From Magnetospira sp. QH-2 (GTDB taxonomy: Bacteria > Pseudomonadota > Alphaproteobacteria > Rhodospirillales > Magnetospiraceae), in the NCBI RefSeq assembly GCF_000968135.1, contig NZ_FO538765.1:2616001-2680000 (forward strand): 64,000 nucleotides of DNA, written 5' to 3'. A program made the position numbers and the translations under genes. The notes under the pieces are model-generated. The model saw nothing but the letters and a program-made list of their open reading frames with translations. It was not told the DNA's origin and searched no databases. Below are positions 1 to 8,356 of the stretch, one piece after another (positions within the stretch are counted from its first letter, which is position 1; each line of letters opens with the position of its first letter).

Positions 1-65
1 CCCCTTGCGTCATCGTGAAAACCGTTTATAGCCTTGAGACCAGTCGGCAACAAGGCGGCAGACCC

Positions 66-833
66 ATGAAAAGTGATACTCCTCGCGCTATTCTCATCAC
101 CGGTGCCTCTAGCGGCATCGGCGAGGCCCTGGCTTTGGAATACGCCGCCCCTGGCTTGCGGTTGTTTCTGTCGGGACGCGATGCCAATCGACTGCAAGCC
201 GTCGTCGATGCTTGCCGGGCCAAGGGGGCTGAAGCCACCGGTCAGGTGATAGACGTGGCCGAACGGGAAGCCATGGCGGTCTGGGTCGATCAGTGCGACG
301 CGCAACGGCCTCTCGATCTGGTCATTGCCAACGCCGGTATCGCCTCCGCCAGCCTCGACCCGCTGGCGGAGGAAGAAAAGGCCCTGCGCCGCGTCATGGC
401 CACCAACACCGATGGTGTCTTTAATACCGTGTTTCCGGCCCTTGGCCCCATGCGGGATCGGGGGCGAGGTCAGATCGCCCTCATGGCCTCGCTGGCCGGC
501 TACCTGGGCATGCCTGGGGCGGCGGCCTATTGCGCGTCCAAGGCGGCGGTGAAGGTCTGGGGAGAGGCGCTGCGCGGGGAACTGGCCGATGAGGGCATCC
601 GGGTCTCGGTCATCAATCCGGGCTGGGTGGACAGCCGCATCACCCAGCAGAACAGTTTCCCCATGCCCTTTTTCATGCGCGCGGACAAGGCGGCGAAGAT
701 CATTCGTCGTGGCCTTTACCGAAACAAGGGCCGAATCGCCTTTCCCTGGCCAACCGCGACGATGGCCTGGCTGATGATGATTCTGCCTGACAGCCTGCGC
801 CACGCCCTCACGAGCAAGCTGCCACGCAAGTGA
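66..833 (+). CDS. Short-chain dehydrogenase/reductase (SDR)
   Basis: This 255-residue protein is a classical SDR oxidoreductase that would use NAD(P)H on an unidentified substrate in the cytoplasm. The Rossmann glycine motif TGASSGIG lies at residues 12-19, NAG near 89-91, a serine at 142 and the YxxxK catalytic pair at Y155/K159. An upstream in-frame GTG exists at position 15, but the ATG at 66 places the nucleotide motif at the normal distance from the N terminus. The C-terminal part (about 215-255) carries a hydrophobic helix and a basic end, as in SDRs that sit at a membrane. No neighbour shows the pathway, so the substrate stays unknown. Confidence 0.88.
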   Translation: MKSDTPRAILITGASSGIGEALALEYAAPGLRLFLSGRDANRLQAVVDACRAKGAEATGQVIDVAEREAMAVWVDQCDAQRPLDLVIANAGIASASLDPLAEEEKALRRVMATNTDGVFNTVFPALGPMRDRGRGQIALMASLAGYLGMPGAAAYCASKAAVKVWGEALRGELADEGIRVSVINPGWVDSRITQQNSFPMPFFMRADKAAKIIRRGLYRNKGRIAFPWPTATMAWLMMILPDSLRHALTSKLPRK

Positions 834-883
834 ATTCCCCACGAAGACCTGGGAAGAACCGGCTATCGGCCCCTATTGTGGAC

Positions 884-913
884 AAAAAAACGGCGGCCCC
901 GGAGGGTCGCCGT
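884..913 (-). terminator. Rho-independent terminator
   Basis: Read on the minus strand, a hairpin with an ACGGCG/CGCCGT outer stem and a CCC/GGG inner stem around a TCCG loop is followed directly by seven T. It lies 40 bases after the stop of the PEP-CTERM gene and should end that transcript. Confidence 0.8.
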
Positions 914-952
914 CATTGTAAGAAATTCCGACAGGTTCCTGTCGAGAGCCGA

Positions 953-1603
953 TCAGGCCACGCGGCGGCGACGGGCATAGCCCAGTCCGACAAGGCCGAT
1001 ACCGAGCAGCGCCAAGGAAGCCGGCTCCGGGATTTGGCTGCTTTGATCAATCACCATGCCACTACTATCAAAGGCAACGAAGTCGGAGAACGGCAATCCG
1101 CCAAAGAAGAATCCGCCTCGGGTTTCCCCCGATGCGATGGGATCTTCCATGCCATAATTCCAAAAGACATACCCGGCGAACTCATCGGGGAACAACTGCT
1201 CCCAACTGCCCAGCGAGGACAGGCTGATCGAGCTCTCGTCGGCAAAGTAAATGGTATCAGAGTCCCAGGTTTCGGCGTTGGTCATCGTGGCATTCCACCA
1301 ACCCTGGCCTTCGTCGAGATACTCAACCCACGGAAGGCCCCAGGAATCATTGCTGATCGCGAAACCGGCGATACCCGCATCCCCATGATTGGTCACGATG
1401 TACTCACCCACCCCTTCTTCGACCCGAAGGCCATCAAATGAGTCCTCAGAAATAATGAATGGCTCGAAGCGTTCCTCGATCGTGACGTTACCATTGTTAC
1501 CCAAGATGATCTCACTTCCCAGAGTCACCGCTTGAGCCGAACTGAACAGCGATGTCGCCGCGAAGGCGCCAGCCGCTAAGGTGGAAAAAAGAATACGGTT
1601 CAT
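953..1603 (-). CDS. PEP-CTERM sorting-domain exported protein
   Basis: This 216-residue secreted protein has an N-terminal signal peptide (hydrophobic to about residue 25, ending SSAQA) and a C-terminal PEP-CTERM tripartite tail from about residue 191: a PEP motif, a hydrophobic LALLGIGLVGLG helix and a final arginine cluster. That tail is the sorting signal for an exosortase (EpsH/XrtA type), which anchors or processes surface and exopolysaccharide-associated proteins. The middle region is acidic and aromatic with no catalytic motif I recognise. A good ribosome site (AGGGAGA) sits about 8 bases upstream of the ATG. It appears monocistronic with its own terminator. Confidence 0.88.
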   Translation of the reverse strand: MNRILFSTLAAGAFAATSLFSSAQAVTLGSEIILGNNGNVTIEERFEPFIISEDSFDGLRVEEGVGEYIVTNHGDAGIAGFAISNDSWGLPWVEYLDEGQGWWNATMTNAETWDSDTIYFADESSISLSSLGSWEQLFPDEFAGYVFWNYGMEDPIASGETRGGFFFGGLPFSDFVAFDSSGMVIDQSSQIPEPASLALLGIGLVGLGYARRRRVA

Positions 1604-1774
1604 TGTGATATCTCCCTACACACATGCCTAGGAAAGCCTCCCGCAATAATCGCGCCAAATTCGTTACATGTTTATTTTAAATAAACTAGCCACAGATGCC
1701 GCTCCAACGGCCTCGAAAACCGTAAAATATCCCGACACTCTTTCTCGGTTTTTTTTACACCCGACCGGTTTGAA

Positions 1775-2293
1775 TCACTGCATAGGGAGCCCGCCACGCT
1801 GGGTCGCCATGTTGGTGAACTTGTTGAGGGCGCCGGTCATCTTCATGAACACTGGGTCCCGGTTGGCAATGCTGTAGCGTTTGGCCAGCCAGGCCGGATC
1901 GGTATAGGCCAGACTGGTCGTGCCATCCGCTGCCTGCCAGGCCAACGCCTTGAGCGGTAGATCGAGACCTATGGCCGGGTTGGACTGCATCAAGGGCGTA
2001 CCCATCTTGGGCGTGCCGAAAATAAGCACCGAAACCGGGGCCAACTCCATGCCCACCGAGCGGGCCCCCGCGGCATGGTTGATGCGGGCAAAAATGGTGA
2101 TGCCGTTTCGTTGCAAGGCCATGCCCAGCCGATCCAGGGTTTTACCGACTCCGAAATGGCTTTGCTTGACGATCAACCCGTCCCCTTCGGCATGGACCGG
2201 AGACGCGGCCAACAGGATTGCGGCCAGGGCTAGAATCCCCAACGGCAGAACACGAAAGTAGCTCGGCACTGGTTTTACAAGAGTGATACGCAT
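1775..2293 (-). CDS. DUF302 domain protein, exported
   Basis: This 172-residue protein has a signal peptide (hydrophobic stretch about 15-34, ending SPVHA) followed by a DUF302 domain. Typical landmarks are a start near GLIVKQSHFGVGKTLDRL, the FARINHAAGA segment, the VLIFGTPKMGTPLM strand-turn and a late YTDPAWLAKRY. DUF302 proteins are small periplasmic or cytosolic proteins of unknown biochemical role, often near redox or stress genes. Here it stands alone on the minus strand, upstream of the PEP-CTERM gene and separated from it by about 170 bp, so no functional link can be drawn. Confidence 0.85.
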   Translation of the reverse strand: MRITLVKPVPSYFRVLPLGILALAAILLAASPVHAEGDGLIVKQSHFGVGKTLDRLGMALQRNGITIFARINHAAGARSVGMELAPVSVLIFGTPKMGTPLMQSNPAIGLDLPLKALAWQAADGTTSLAYTDPAWLAKRYSIANRDPVFMKMTGALNKFTNMATQRGGLPMQ

Positions 2294-2410
2294 GGCGATC
2301 TCGGCCTCCCGGGTTGATTGGAAGATTCGAGCCTAACACGCGTGTGATCAGCGGCAACGACAGCTGTGTCCCTGTCACGTACCTGTGATGGCGGGTGATT
2401 GGAGGTTTAG

Positions 2411-2577
2411 CAGGCTGCTGAAAAAGTGTTGTCCTACGGCCCGCCTCGCCCTTCGTCCCTCGACAAGCTCGGGATGAGGAAGCTCAGGGTGAGGCTAACA
2501 TGTTGAAAGTTCAAAGGCCCTCATGCTGAGCTTGTCGAAGCATGTGTCGCCACAGGCTCAAAATCGGACTTTTTCAG
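2411..2577. repeat. Family-1 MITE-like repeat, left part (split by IS)
   Basis: This is a roughly 175-bp dispersed repeat. It starts with CAGGCTGCTGAAAAAG and ends with the inverted form CTTTTTCAGCAGCCTG; here the last bases are displaced to 3967-3973 (TAGCCTG) by the IS at 2578-3966. TTA stands on both outer sides (2407-2409 and 3974-3976), fitting a 3-bp target duplication. The interior holds CCTCACCCTGAGCTTGTCGA-type palindromes and no ORF. Other copies lie at 18092, 24279 and 52543. The right-hand TTA also supplies the stop codon of mltG. Confidence 0.85.
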
Positions 2578-2688
2578 ATGGCGGTAATCGAGCAGTCAGG
2601 GATTGCCTAGACAGTCAGCTGGTCTCCACACTCGGTCTTGATCAAGTATCCGGGTCAATTCCTGGACATGGAACAGAGGAGACCAGCT

Positions 2689-3720
2689 ATGGAGTATTTT
2701 GTTGGAATGGACGTATCGATGGCAAGCATTTCGATCTGTGAGATTGATGCAAAGGGAACCGTCATTCGCGAAGGCAAGGTGTCAAGCACACCCGAGGCGG
2801 TCGCCACTTGGCTCGAGGAAAGCGGGCGTGGCTTTGCGCGAATTGGGTTGGAAGCTGGCCCTCTGGCGCCTTGGCTGTACGCAGGACTGTCCAGTCGGGG
2901 CCTCCCTGTGATTTGTATCGAGACCCGGCAAATGAAGGCCTTTGCCAGCGCCAGCCCAGTCAAGACGGACCGTCGCGACGCCCGCTTGATCAGCCAGGCG
3001 ATGCGGACCGGTTTGTACCGCGCGACCCACGTCAAGACCGCGCGCAGTCAGGAGCTCCGGATGGTGCTGACCCATCGGGAGACCCTGGTTCATCAGGTCC
3101 GTCAGTTGTCCAATACGGTACGAGGAACATTGAAAGCTTTCGGCCTCAAGGTCGGTATGGCGCGCGGACGCCTTTTCGCGGCGCGGGTTCGGGAATTGAC
3201 GGCTGATAACCCGCACCTCAGCGCAGCCGCCGAGCCGCTCTTGCTTGCGCGCCAAGCCTTGCTCGAACAACTCGACAAGCTCGACCGGCAGGTTCATGCC
3301 GCTGCGCGCGATGATAGCGTTTGCCGGCGCCTGATGACCGTTCCCGGCGTCGGCCCGGTTACCGCCCTCGCTTTCAGGACAGGACTCGACGTGCCGGAAC
3401 GGTTTCAAAAGTCGGTCATGGTCGGCGCCCACTTCGGGCTTGTCCCACGCAGATACGCCTCGGGAGAGCAGGACCGAAGCGGCCCCATCAGCAAGTGCGG
3501 AGATGCCATGGTTCGTTGGCTTTTGTTCGAGGCCGCCAATGCACTTCTCACTCGAACCCGCCGTTGGTCCTGGCTCAAACACTGGGGGCTCGCGGTCGCC
3601 AAAAGGCGCGGGATGAAACGCGCCAAGGTAGCCGTTGCCCGGCGTCTCGCCGTAATCATGCATCGCATGTGGATCGACGGCACGGACTTCCAGTACCGCA
3701 AGGAGGAGACCGCCATCTAA
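2689..3720 (+). CDS. IS110 family transposase (DEDD recombinase)
   Basis: This 343-residue transposase has an N-terminal RuvC-like DEDD domain beginning YFVGMDVSMASISI (first acidic residue D8) and later acidic positions around KTDRRDARLI, then a coiled-coil spacer. The C-terminal transposase_20 domain has the helix-hairpin-helix VPGVGPVTALAF and a GLVPRRYASGEQDRSGPISKCGD segment where the catalytic serine is expected. The ATG at 2689 is chosen because GAGGAGA lies 6 bases upstream; in-frame earlier starts exist. In this family the enzyme works with a bridge RNA from the noncoding end of the element. The protein is identical to that at 52799-53830. Confidence 0.93.
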   Translation: MEYFVGMDVSMASISICEIDAKGTVIREGKVSSTPEAVATWLEESGRGFARIGLEAGPLAPWLYAGLSSRGLPVICIETRQMKAFASASPVKTDRRDARLISQAMRTGLYRATHVKTARSQELRMVLTHRETLVHQVRQLSNTVRGTLKAFGLKVGMARGRLFAARVRELTADNPHLSAAAEPLLLARQALLEQLDKLDRQVHAAARDDSVCRRLMTVPGVGPVTALAFRTGLDVPERFQKSVMVGAHFGLVPRRYASGEQDRSGPISKCGDAMVRWLLFEAANALLTRTRRWSWLKHWGLAVAKRRGMKRAKVAVARRLAVIMHRMWIDGTDFQYRKEETAI

Positions 3721-3724
3721 ACAC

Positions 3725-3930
3725 AACGAAAACCGAGATCGCCTGAAGGGCGGCCAGGACGCGTGGCGACGCGCGGGGCTCGGATGACAGCGCGCAGGCT
3801 GCAGTGGCGTAAGACCACGCTTTTCAGATTGCTGCACCCGATCCCCCTTGATCCCCATCATGCGGCGACGACGTCGACCGCGGACAGAAGCAAAGGGCGC
3901 CACATAACCCAGGTTCAAACCGACGGCTTG
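3725..3930 (+). ncRNA. Candidate bridge RNA of IS copy 1
   Basis: This is the 3' noncoding part of the element; the ends given are approximate. It carries two pairs of guide-like segments. GCAGGCTGC (3794-3802) is complementary to the right half of the occupied target (GCAGCCTG), and CTTTTCAG (3820-3827) equals the left half (CTTTTTCAG) with one T fewer. A small GTGG/CCAC hairpin (3804-3818) lies between them. Further on, ACAGAAG (3884-3890) equals the right end of the element, and CGCCA (3898-3902) is complementary to TGGCG at its left end. Established knowledge: IS1111-group elements place the bridge RNA downstream of the transposase. Folding and expression were not tested. Confidence 0.6.
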
Positions 3931-3973
3931 GAAATCAGCTTGACTCAAATGACTCGATTACAGAAGTAGCCTG

Positions 3974-4954
3974 TTAGAGCCCCTTCGCCTTACGGATCTT
4001 ACGCCAGCGCGCCACGTTGCGGTTATGCTCTTTCAGCGTGCGGGCGAACATGTGGCCTCCGCTTCCATCGGCGACGAAGTACAGATCGGTGGTGCGCGCC
4101 GGATGCAGTACCGCCTCTATGGCCGCCCGGCCCGGGTTACAGATCGGACCGGGCGGCAATCCCTTGATCACATAGGTGTTGTAGGCGGTCTTGGACTTCA
4201 GGTCCTTGCGGGTCAGCGAGCGTCCCAGGGGCACGCCCGGTGACAAACCATAAGATACCGTGGGGTCCGATTGCAGCCGCATGCCTTTGCGCAGGCGGTT
4301 GATGAACACTGCCGCCACCCGGGCGCGCTCCTCCGCCCGGCCGGTTTCCCGCTCCACGATCGAGGCCAGGATCAACGCCTCTTGCGGAGTCTTCAGGGGC
4401 ACCCCTTCGGCACGGCCTTCCCAGGCCTCGGCCAGGGCCTGATCCATGCCCTCGCGCATGCGGTCGACGACGTCGGCGCGGGTATCGCCGAAGGTGAAAT
4501 AATAGGTCTCGGGCAGCAATTCCCCTTCCGACACCAGACCGGGCATGGGACCGCCCAGTCCCTCGACGCGGGAAAGCTGATCCAAAATCCGCTCGGTGGA
4601 CCAGCCCTCGGCGATGGTAAAGCGTCGCGCCACGGTGCGACCTTGTTGCAGGATTTCCAGCACTTCCCTGATACTGACCGAAGCCGGGAATAGGAATTCT
4701 CCGGCTCGCAGGGACTGGGCGACACCGCTCAACCGGACCGCACCTCGGAAAACCAACGGATTAGCGATGATGCCTTCGCGGGCCAGCCGTTTACTGATTG
4801 CCGCCACGCCCTCGCCGCGCGGCACCAGAACCGTCCGATCAGACGACAATGGCCCCGGCTCCACATAGCGGGCATAGCCCCAGGCATAGAGGCCGCCCAA
4901 AGCGGCCCCCGCCATGACCAGCAGGATAAAGAGAACGAGGATCAGGCGGCCCAT
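3974..4954 (-). CDS. mltG: Endolytic murein transglycosylase MltG
   Basis: This 326-residue inner-membrane lytic transglycosylase cuts nascent peptidoglycan strands and sets glycan length. It has an N-terminal membrane anchor (about 4-24), a LysM-like region (about 40-110) and the YceG catalytic domain with the signature SIVERETG, whose first glutamate (E201) matches the known catalytic glutamate. Late motifs QSDPTVSYGL, SKTAYNTY and GLPPGPICNPG are all present. It lies 18 bases after fabF on the same strand, the usual alphaproteobacterial order. Its stop codon lies in the TTA that borders the disrupted family-1 repeat, so the insertion lies directly behind the gene and may cut it off from downstream partners. 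Confidence 0.95.
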   Translation of the reverse strand: MGRLILVLFILLVMAGAALGGLYAWGYARYVEPGPLSSDRTVLVPRGEGVAAISKRLAREGIIANPLVFRGAVRLSGVAQSLRAGEFLFPASVSIREVLEILQQGRTVARRFTIAEGWSTERILDQLSRVEGLGGPMPGLVSEGELLPETYYFTFGDTRADVVDRMREGMDQALAEAWEGRAEGVPLKTPQEALILASIVERETGRAEERARVAAVFINRLRKGMRLQSDPTVSYGLSPGVPLGRSLTRKDLKSKTAYNTYVIKGLPPGPICNPGRAAIEAVLHPARTTDLYFVADGSGGHMFARTLKEHNRNVARWRKIRKAKGL

Positions 4955-4972
4955 GCGGCCCGACCCCGGATT

Positions 4973-6232
4973 CTAATCGACGGCCTTGATGACCAACGAC
5001 GCGTTGGTGCCACCAAATCCGAAGGAGTTGGACAGGGCCGCCCGAATGGGGCGCTGTTTGGCCTGTTTTGGTGCCAGATCCAGATCGCAGCTCTCCGACG
5101 GGTTATCCAGATTCAAGGTCGGCGGCGCGACCTGATCGCGGATCGCCAGGGTGGAGAAGATAGCCTCTACCGCGCCCGCCGCACCGAGCAAGTGGCCAAT
5201 GGCCGACTTGGTGGAGGACATGGTCAGATCATAGGCCGCATCGCCGAACAGACGCTTGACCGCGCCCAGTTCGATTTCGTCGCCCAGGGGCGTCGAGGTA
5301 CCATGGGCATTGACGTAGTCAATGTCTTCGGGATTGAGGCCGGCCCGCTTCAGCGCCGCGCGCATGGAGCGGAAGCCGCCATTGCCATCGGCCGCCGGAG
5401 CGGTGATGTGATGGGCATCGCCGGACATGCCGTAGCCGACCACTTCGCCGTAGATCTTGGCACCACGGGCCTTGGCATGTTCGTATTCTTCCAATACCAC
5501 CATGCCTGCGCCCTCGCCCATGAGGAAGCCGTCGCGGTCCTTGTCCCAGGGCCGCGAGGCACGGGTCGGATCGTCATTGAAGCCGGTGGATAGAGCCTTG
5601 GCTGCAGCAAACCCGGCCACGCCCAGACGACAGATGGCCGCCTCTGCCCCGCCCGCGACCATCACGTCGGCATCTTCCCACATGATAATCCGCGCCGCAT
5701 CGCCAATGGCATGGGCACCGGTGGAACAGGCCGTCACCACGGCGTGGTTGGGACCCTTGAAGCCATACTTGATGGACACATGACCGGAAACCAGATTGAT
5801 CAGGCTGGCCGGAATGAAGAACGGGCTGACCCGACGGGGGTTGGTTTCCACCGTGTGGGCCCCCTTGGAAATCTCCGGCAGACCGCCGATTCCCGAACCG
5901 ATCAAAACGCCGGTTTTTTCCAGGGATTCCTCATCTTCGGGCTTCCAGCCGGAATCTTCCACCGCCTGCATGGCGGCGGCGATCCCAAAGATGATGAAAT
6001 CATCCATACGCCGTTGCTCTTTTGGCAAGATCCAGTCTGAGGCGATAAACGCGCCCTCAGTGCCTTCTTCCGTTGGTACCTGGGCAGCGATCTTTGCCGC
6101 CAGATCCGAGGTATCGAAGTTCTCGATCTTATTTGCCCCGGAGTCACCTGCAAGCAGACGATTCCAGACATGCTCAACCCCGCTGCCCAAAGGCGTCACG
6201 AGGCCGAGACCGGTAATAACAACGCGTCTCAT
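4973..6232 (-). CDS. fabF: 3-oxoacyl-ACP synthase II
   Basis: This 419-residue beta-ketoacyl-ACP synthase II elongates acyl-ACP with malonyl-ACP in type II fatty-acid synthesis. The C-H-H triad is complete: C169 in TACSTGAH, H310 in NAHGTSTPLGD and H347 in SAIGHLLGAAG. The C-terminal FGFGGTNAS loop is present. The ATG at 6232 (MRRVVITGLG) is the family start; an in-frame TTG 24 bases upstream would add eight unlikely residues. It follows acpP by 32 bases and belongs to the fabD-fabG-acpP-fabF-mltG run. Confidence 0.97.
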   Translation of the reverse strand: MRRVVITGLGLVTPLGSGVEHVWNRLLAGDSGANKIENFDTSDLAAKIAAQVPTEEGTEGAFIASDWILPKEQRRMDDFIIFGIAAAMQAVEDSGWKPEDEESLEKTGVLIGSGIGGLPEISKGAHTVETNPRRVSPFFIPASLINLVSGHVSIKYGFKGPNHAVVTACSTGAHAIGDAARIIMWEDADVMVAGGAEAAICRLGVAGFAAAKALSTGFNDDPTRASRPWDKDRDGFLMGEGAGMVVLEEYEHAKARGAKIYGEVVGYGMSGDAHHITAPAADGNGGFRSMRAALKRAGLNPEDIDYVNAHGTSTPLGDEIELGAVKRLFGDAAYDLTMSSTKSAIGHLLGAAGAVEAIFSTLAIRDQVAPPTLNLDNPSESCDLDLAPKQAKQRPIRAALSNSFGFGGTNASLVIKAVD

Positions 6233-6264
6233 GGCAATTCCCGGCGTTTTGACCAATGCTTTAA

Positions 6265-6501
6265 TTAAGAAGCGTTGGCGTCGATGAAATCAATGGCGTC
6301 CTTGACGGTGAGAATCTTCTCAGCCGCGTCATCGGGGATCTCGCACCCGAACTCTTCTTCGAAAGCCATGACCAGCTCGACAGTGTCCAGGCTGTCAGCG
6401 CCCAGGTCGTCAATGAAGCTGGCGGTATCGGTCACCTTGGCCTCTTCCACACCCAGGTGTTCGATGACGATCTTCTTCACGCGCTCGGCAGTGTCACTCA
6501 T
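6265..6501 (-). CDS. acpP: Acyl carrier protein
   Basis: This 78-residue acidic carrier protein has the four-helix ACP pattern and the phosphopantetheine attachment site [10 protein letters not shown], with the modified serine at S37. It carries growing acyl chains for FabF, FabG and FabD encoded beside it. About 150 bp separate it from fabG, more than other gaps in the run, leaving room for its own promoter as is common for this highly expressed protein. Confidence 0.97.
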   Translation of the reverse strand: MSDTAERVKKIVIEHLGVEEAKVTDTASFIDDLGADSLDTVELVMAFEEEFGCEIPDDAAEKILTVKDAIDFIDANAS

Positions 6502-6534
6502 GCTCGTATTCCTTCGGCTTGCTTGGTCGATTAA

Positions 6535-6561
6535 AAAAACGAATGGTATCCGAGGGATACC
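6535..6561 (-). terminator. Hairpin plus T-run between fabG and acpP
   Basis: On the minus strand, GGTATCC and GGATACC form a perfect 7-bp stem with a 3-base loop (6545-6561), followed after five bases by seven T. It lies in the fabG-acpP gap. It may be a weak terminator or attenuator that separates acpP expression from the upstream genes; the five-base spacer makes a strong terminator less likely. Confidence 0.4.
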
Positions 6562-6652
6562 CCCCTATCGCCCCGATTTCCCGGGAGCTCCGGGCGTTTG
6601 GTACCATACTTTATACGGCAAGGCCAGTATCCTGTCTTCCCCTTCCGGGGGA

Positions 6653-7390
6653 TCAGATCATCGCCATGCCGCCATTCACATGCAGGGTCTGGCCGGTGGT
6701 GTAGGCGGCCTCGTCGCTGGACAGGTAGACCACGGCGGCGGCGATCTCCGCCGCATCGCCCATGCGCCCGGCGGGAATGCCGCCCAACAGCTTGTCTTTT
6801 TGGGCATCGGGCAGCACGTCGGTCATGGCCGACACAATGAACCCCGGCGCCACGCAATTGGCGGTGATGCCCCTCGAAGCCACTTCCTGGGCCAAGGATT
6901 TAGTCATGCCGATCATACCCGCCTTGGAAGCGGCATAATTAGCCTGACCCGGGTTACCGGTGGTACCGACGATGGATGTAATCCCGACGATGCGCCCGAA
7001 GCGTCGTTTCATCATGCCCTTCAGGCAGGCGCGGGACAGCCGAAAAGCCGCCGACAGATTCACATCCAACACGGCCTGCCAGTCGTCATCCTTCATGCGC
7101 ATGGCCAGATTGTCCTTGGTCATGCCCGCATTGTTGATCAGGATATCCACCTGCCCCAGTACCGCTTCGGCATCCTTGATCAGCGCTTCGGCCCCGGCGG
7201 AATCGGACAGATCGGCCGGCACGGCAAAAGTCCCTTCGCCCAACTCGGCGGCCAGGGCATCCAAAGCTTCCTTGTTGCGCCCCGAAAGCGCCACTTTCGC
7301 CCCGGCTTGGTGCAGGGACCGGGCAATGGCGCCGCCGATGCCCCCAGAAGCCCCGGTCACCAGGGCACATTTACCAGTCAGATCGAACAT
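6653..7390 (-). CDS. fabG: 3-oxoacyl-ACP reductase
   Basis: This 245-residue SDR reduces 3-ketoacyl-ACP with NADPH in the fatty-acid cycle. Visible are the nucleotide motif TGASGGIG (12-19), NNAG (86-89), and the catalytic S139, Y152 and K156 in the SxnYxxxK arrangement. The C terminus GQTLHVNGGMAMI is typical of FabG. The ATG at 7390 (MFDLTGKCALVTG) is preferred over an upstream start that adds seven residues. It sits 24 bases after fabD, which supports FabG rather than a general SDR. Confidence 0.96.
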   Translation of the reverse strand: MFDLTGKCALVTGASGGIGGAIARSLHQAGAKVALSGRNKEALDALAAELGEGTFAVPADLSDSAGAEALIKDAEAVLGQVDILINNAGMTKDNLAMRMKDDDWQAVLDVNLSAAFRLSRACLKGMMKRRFGRIVGITSIVGTTGNPGQANYAASKAGMIGMTKSLAQEVASRGITANCVAPGFIVSAMTDVLPDAQKDKLLGGIPAGRMGDAAEIAAAVVYLSSDEAAYTTGQTLHVNGGMAMI

Positions 7391-7414
7391 GTTTCGGTTC
7401 CCCACTATCAAAAA

Positions 7415-8356
7415 TCAGAGGCTCTCAAGAAAAGTCTCGATGTCTTGCGGCGTATTGATCGACGATCCGCTCAGACTCTTGTCGATGCGTCGCACCAGGC
7501 CGCCCAACACCTTGCCACTGCCAAGCTCCACCAGACCGGTGATTCCCGCCTCTTTCATGGCCAGCACGCTTTCGCGCCAGCGCACCGCGCCGGTGACTTG
7601 TTCCACCAGCAGGCGGCGAATCTCGTCGGGATCGCTGACTTGGGCGGCGGTCACGTTGGCCACCAGCGGCACCACCGGCGCCGAAATGGTCACATTGCCC
7701 AGGGCCTCCGCCATGGCGTCGGCGGCGGGTTGCATCAAAGCGCAATGGAACGGCGCGCTCACCGGCAACAGAACGGCGCGCTTGGCGCCCTTTTCCTTGG
7801 CAATGACCAAGGCCCGCTCGACGGCGGCCTTGGCGCCGCTGACCACCACTTGGCCCGGCGCGTTGTCATTGGCCGCCGTGCAGACTTCGCCCTGCGCCGC
7901 CTCGTCGGCCACCGCGCGGGCGGCCTCCAGGTCCAGGCCCAGCAGCGCCGCCATGGCGCCTTGGCCCACCGGCACGGCTTTTTGCATGGCCTGCCCGCGG
8001 ATTTTGAGCAGTTTTGCCGTATCGGCGAGGCTGAATGCCCCGGCCGCGGCCAGAGCCGAATACTCGCCCAGGGAATGACCGGCCACCAGCGCGCAAGCCT
8101 TGCCCAGGTCCATGCCGCCGTCCTTTTCCAGCACCCGCACGACGGCCAGACTGACGGCCATCAAGGCCGGTTGGGCGTTCTCGGTCAGGATCAACTGATC
8201 CTCCGGCCCCTCGAACATGATCTTGGACAGATCCTGAGACAGGGCCTGATCCACCTCGCCAAAGACATCGCGGGCGGTTTGAAAAGCATCGGCCAGGTCC
8301 TTGCCCATGCCGACGGCCTGGGACCCCTGACCGGGAAAAACGAATGCGCGTGACAT
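7415..8356 (-). CDS. fabD: Malonyl-CoA-ACP transacylase
   Basis: This 313-residue transacylase loads malonyl groups from CoA to ACP. The nucleophile elbow GHSLGE has its serine at 95; FPGQGSQ at 7-13 and the histidine in SAPFHCALM near 200 complete the family pattern. It is the first gene of the minus-strand fatty-acid run and faces the ribosomal operon across a 458-bp gap. Confidence 0.96.
   Translation of the reverse strand: MSRAFVFPGQGSQAVGMGKDLADAFQTARDVFGEVDQALSQDLSKIMFEGPEDQLILTENAQPALMAVSLAVVRVLEKDGGMDLGKACALVAGHSLGEYSALAAAGAFSLADTAKLLKIRGQAMQKAVPVGQGAMAALLGLDLEAARAVADEAAQGEVCTAANDNAPGQVVVSGAKAAVERALVIAKEKGAKRAVLLPVSAPFHCALMQPAADAMAEALGNVTISAPVVPLVANVTAAQVSDPDEIRRLLVEQVTGAVRWRESVLAMKEAGITGLVELGSGKVLGGLVRRIDKSLSGSSINTPQDIETFLESL

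Larger units (their letters stand above)
2578..3966 (+). mobile_element. IS110 family (IS1111-type) insertion sequence, copy 1
   Basis: This 1,389-bp element has limits fixed by comparison with the copy at 52688-54076. The two copies differ at only two noncoding bases (G/A at 2610, A/C at 3907), and identity stops at the same points. It has no terminal inverted repeats but has subterminal 9-bp inverted repeats: GTAATCGAG at 2584-2592 and CTCGATTAC at 3953-3961, 6 and 5 bases in from the ends. That arrangement, plus a long 3' noncoding region (about 246 bp) after the transposase, is typical of the IS1111 group. It is inserted between TTTTTCAG and CAGCCTG-like halves of the family-1 repeat terminus, with no obvious target duplication. 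Confidence 0.9.

Noticed and set aside
830-1441. A 203-codon plus-strand ORF after the SDR gene
   Set aside because: It crosses the minus-strand terminator and is antisense to the PEP-CTERM gene, which has a signal peptide, sorting tail and ribosome site.
2782-3948. A 388-codon minus-strand frame inside the IS110/IS1111-type element, repeated in copy 2
   Set aside because: It lies opposite the transposase and runs into the noncoding end. It recurs only because the two copies are identical.
6275-8353. A 692-codon open frame on the plus strand across the fatty-acid genes
   Set aside because: It is antisense to acpP, fabG and fabD, all of which have complete family motifs; the translation is histidine- and glycine-rich low-complexity sequence typical of a GC-rich shadow frame.
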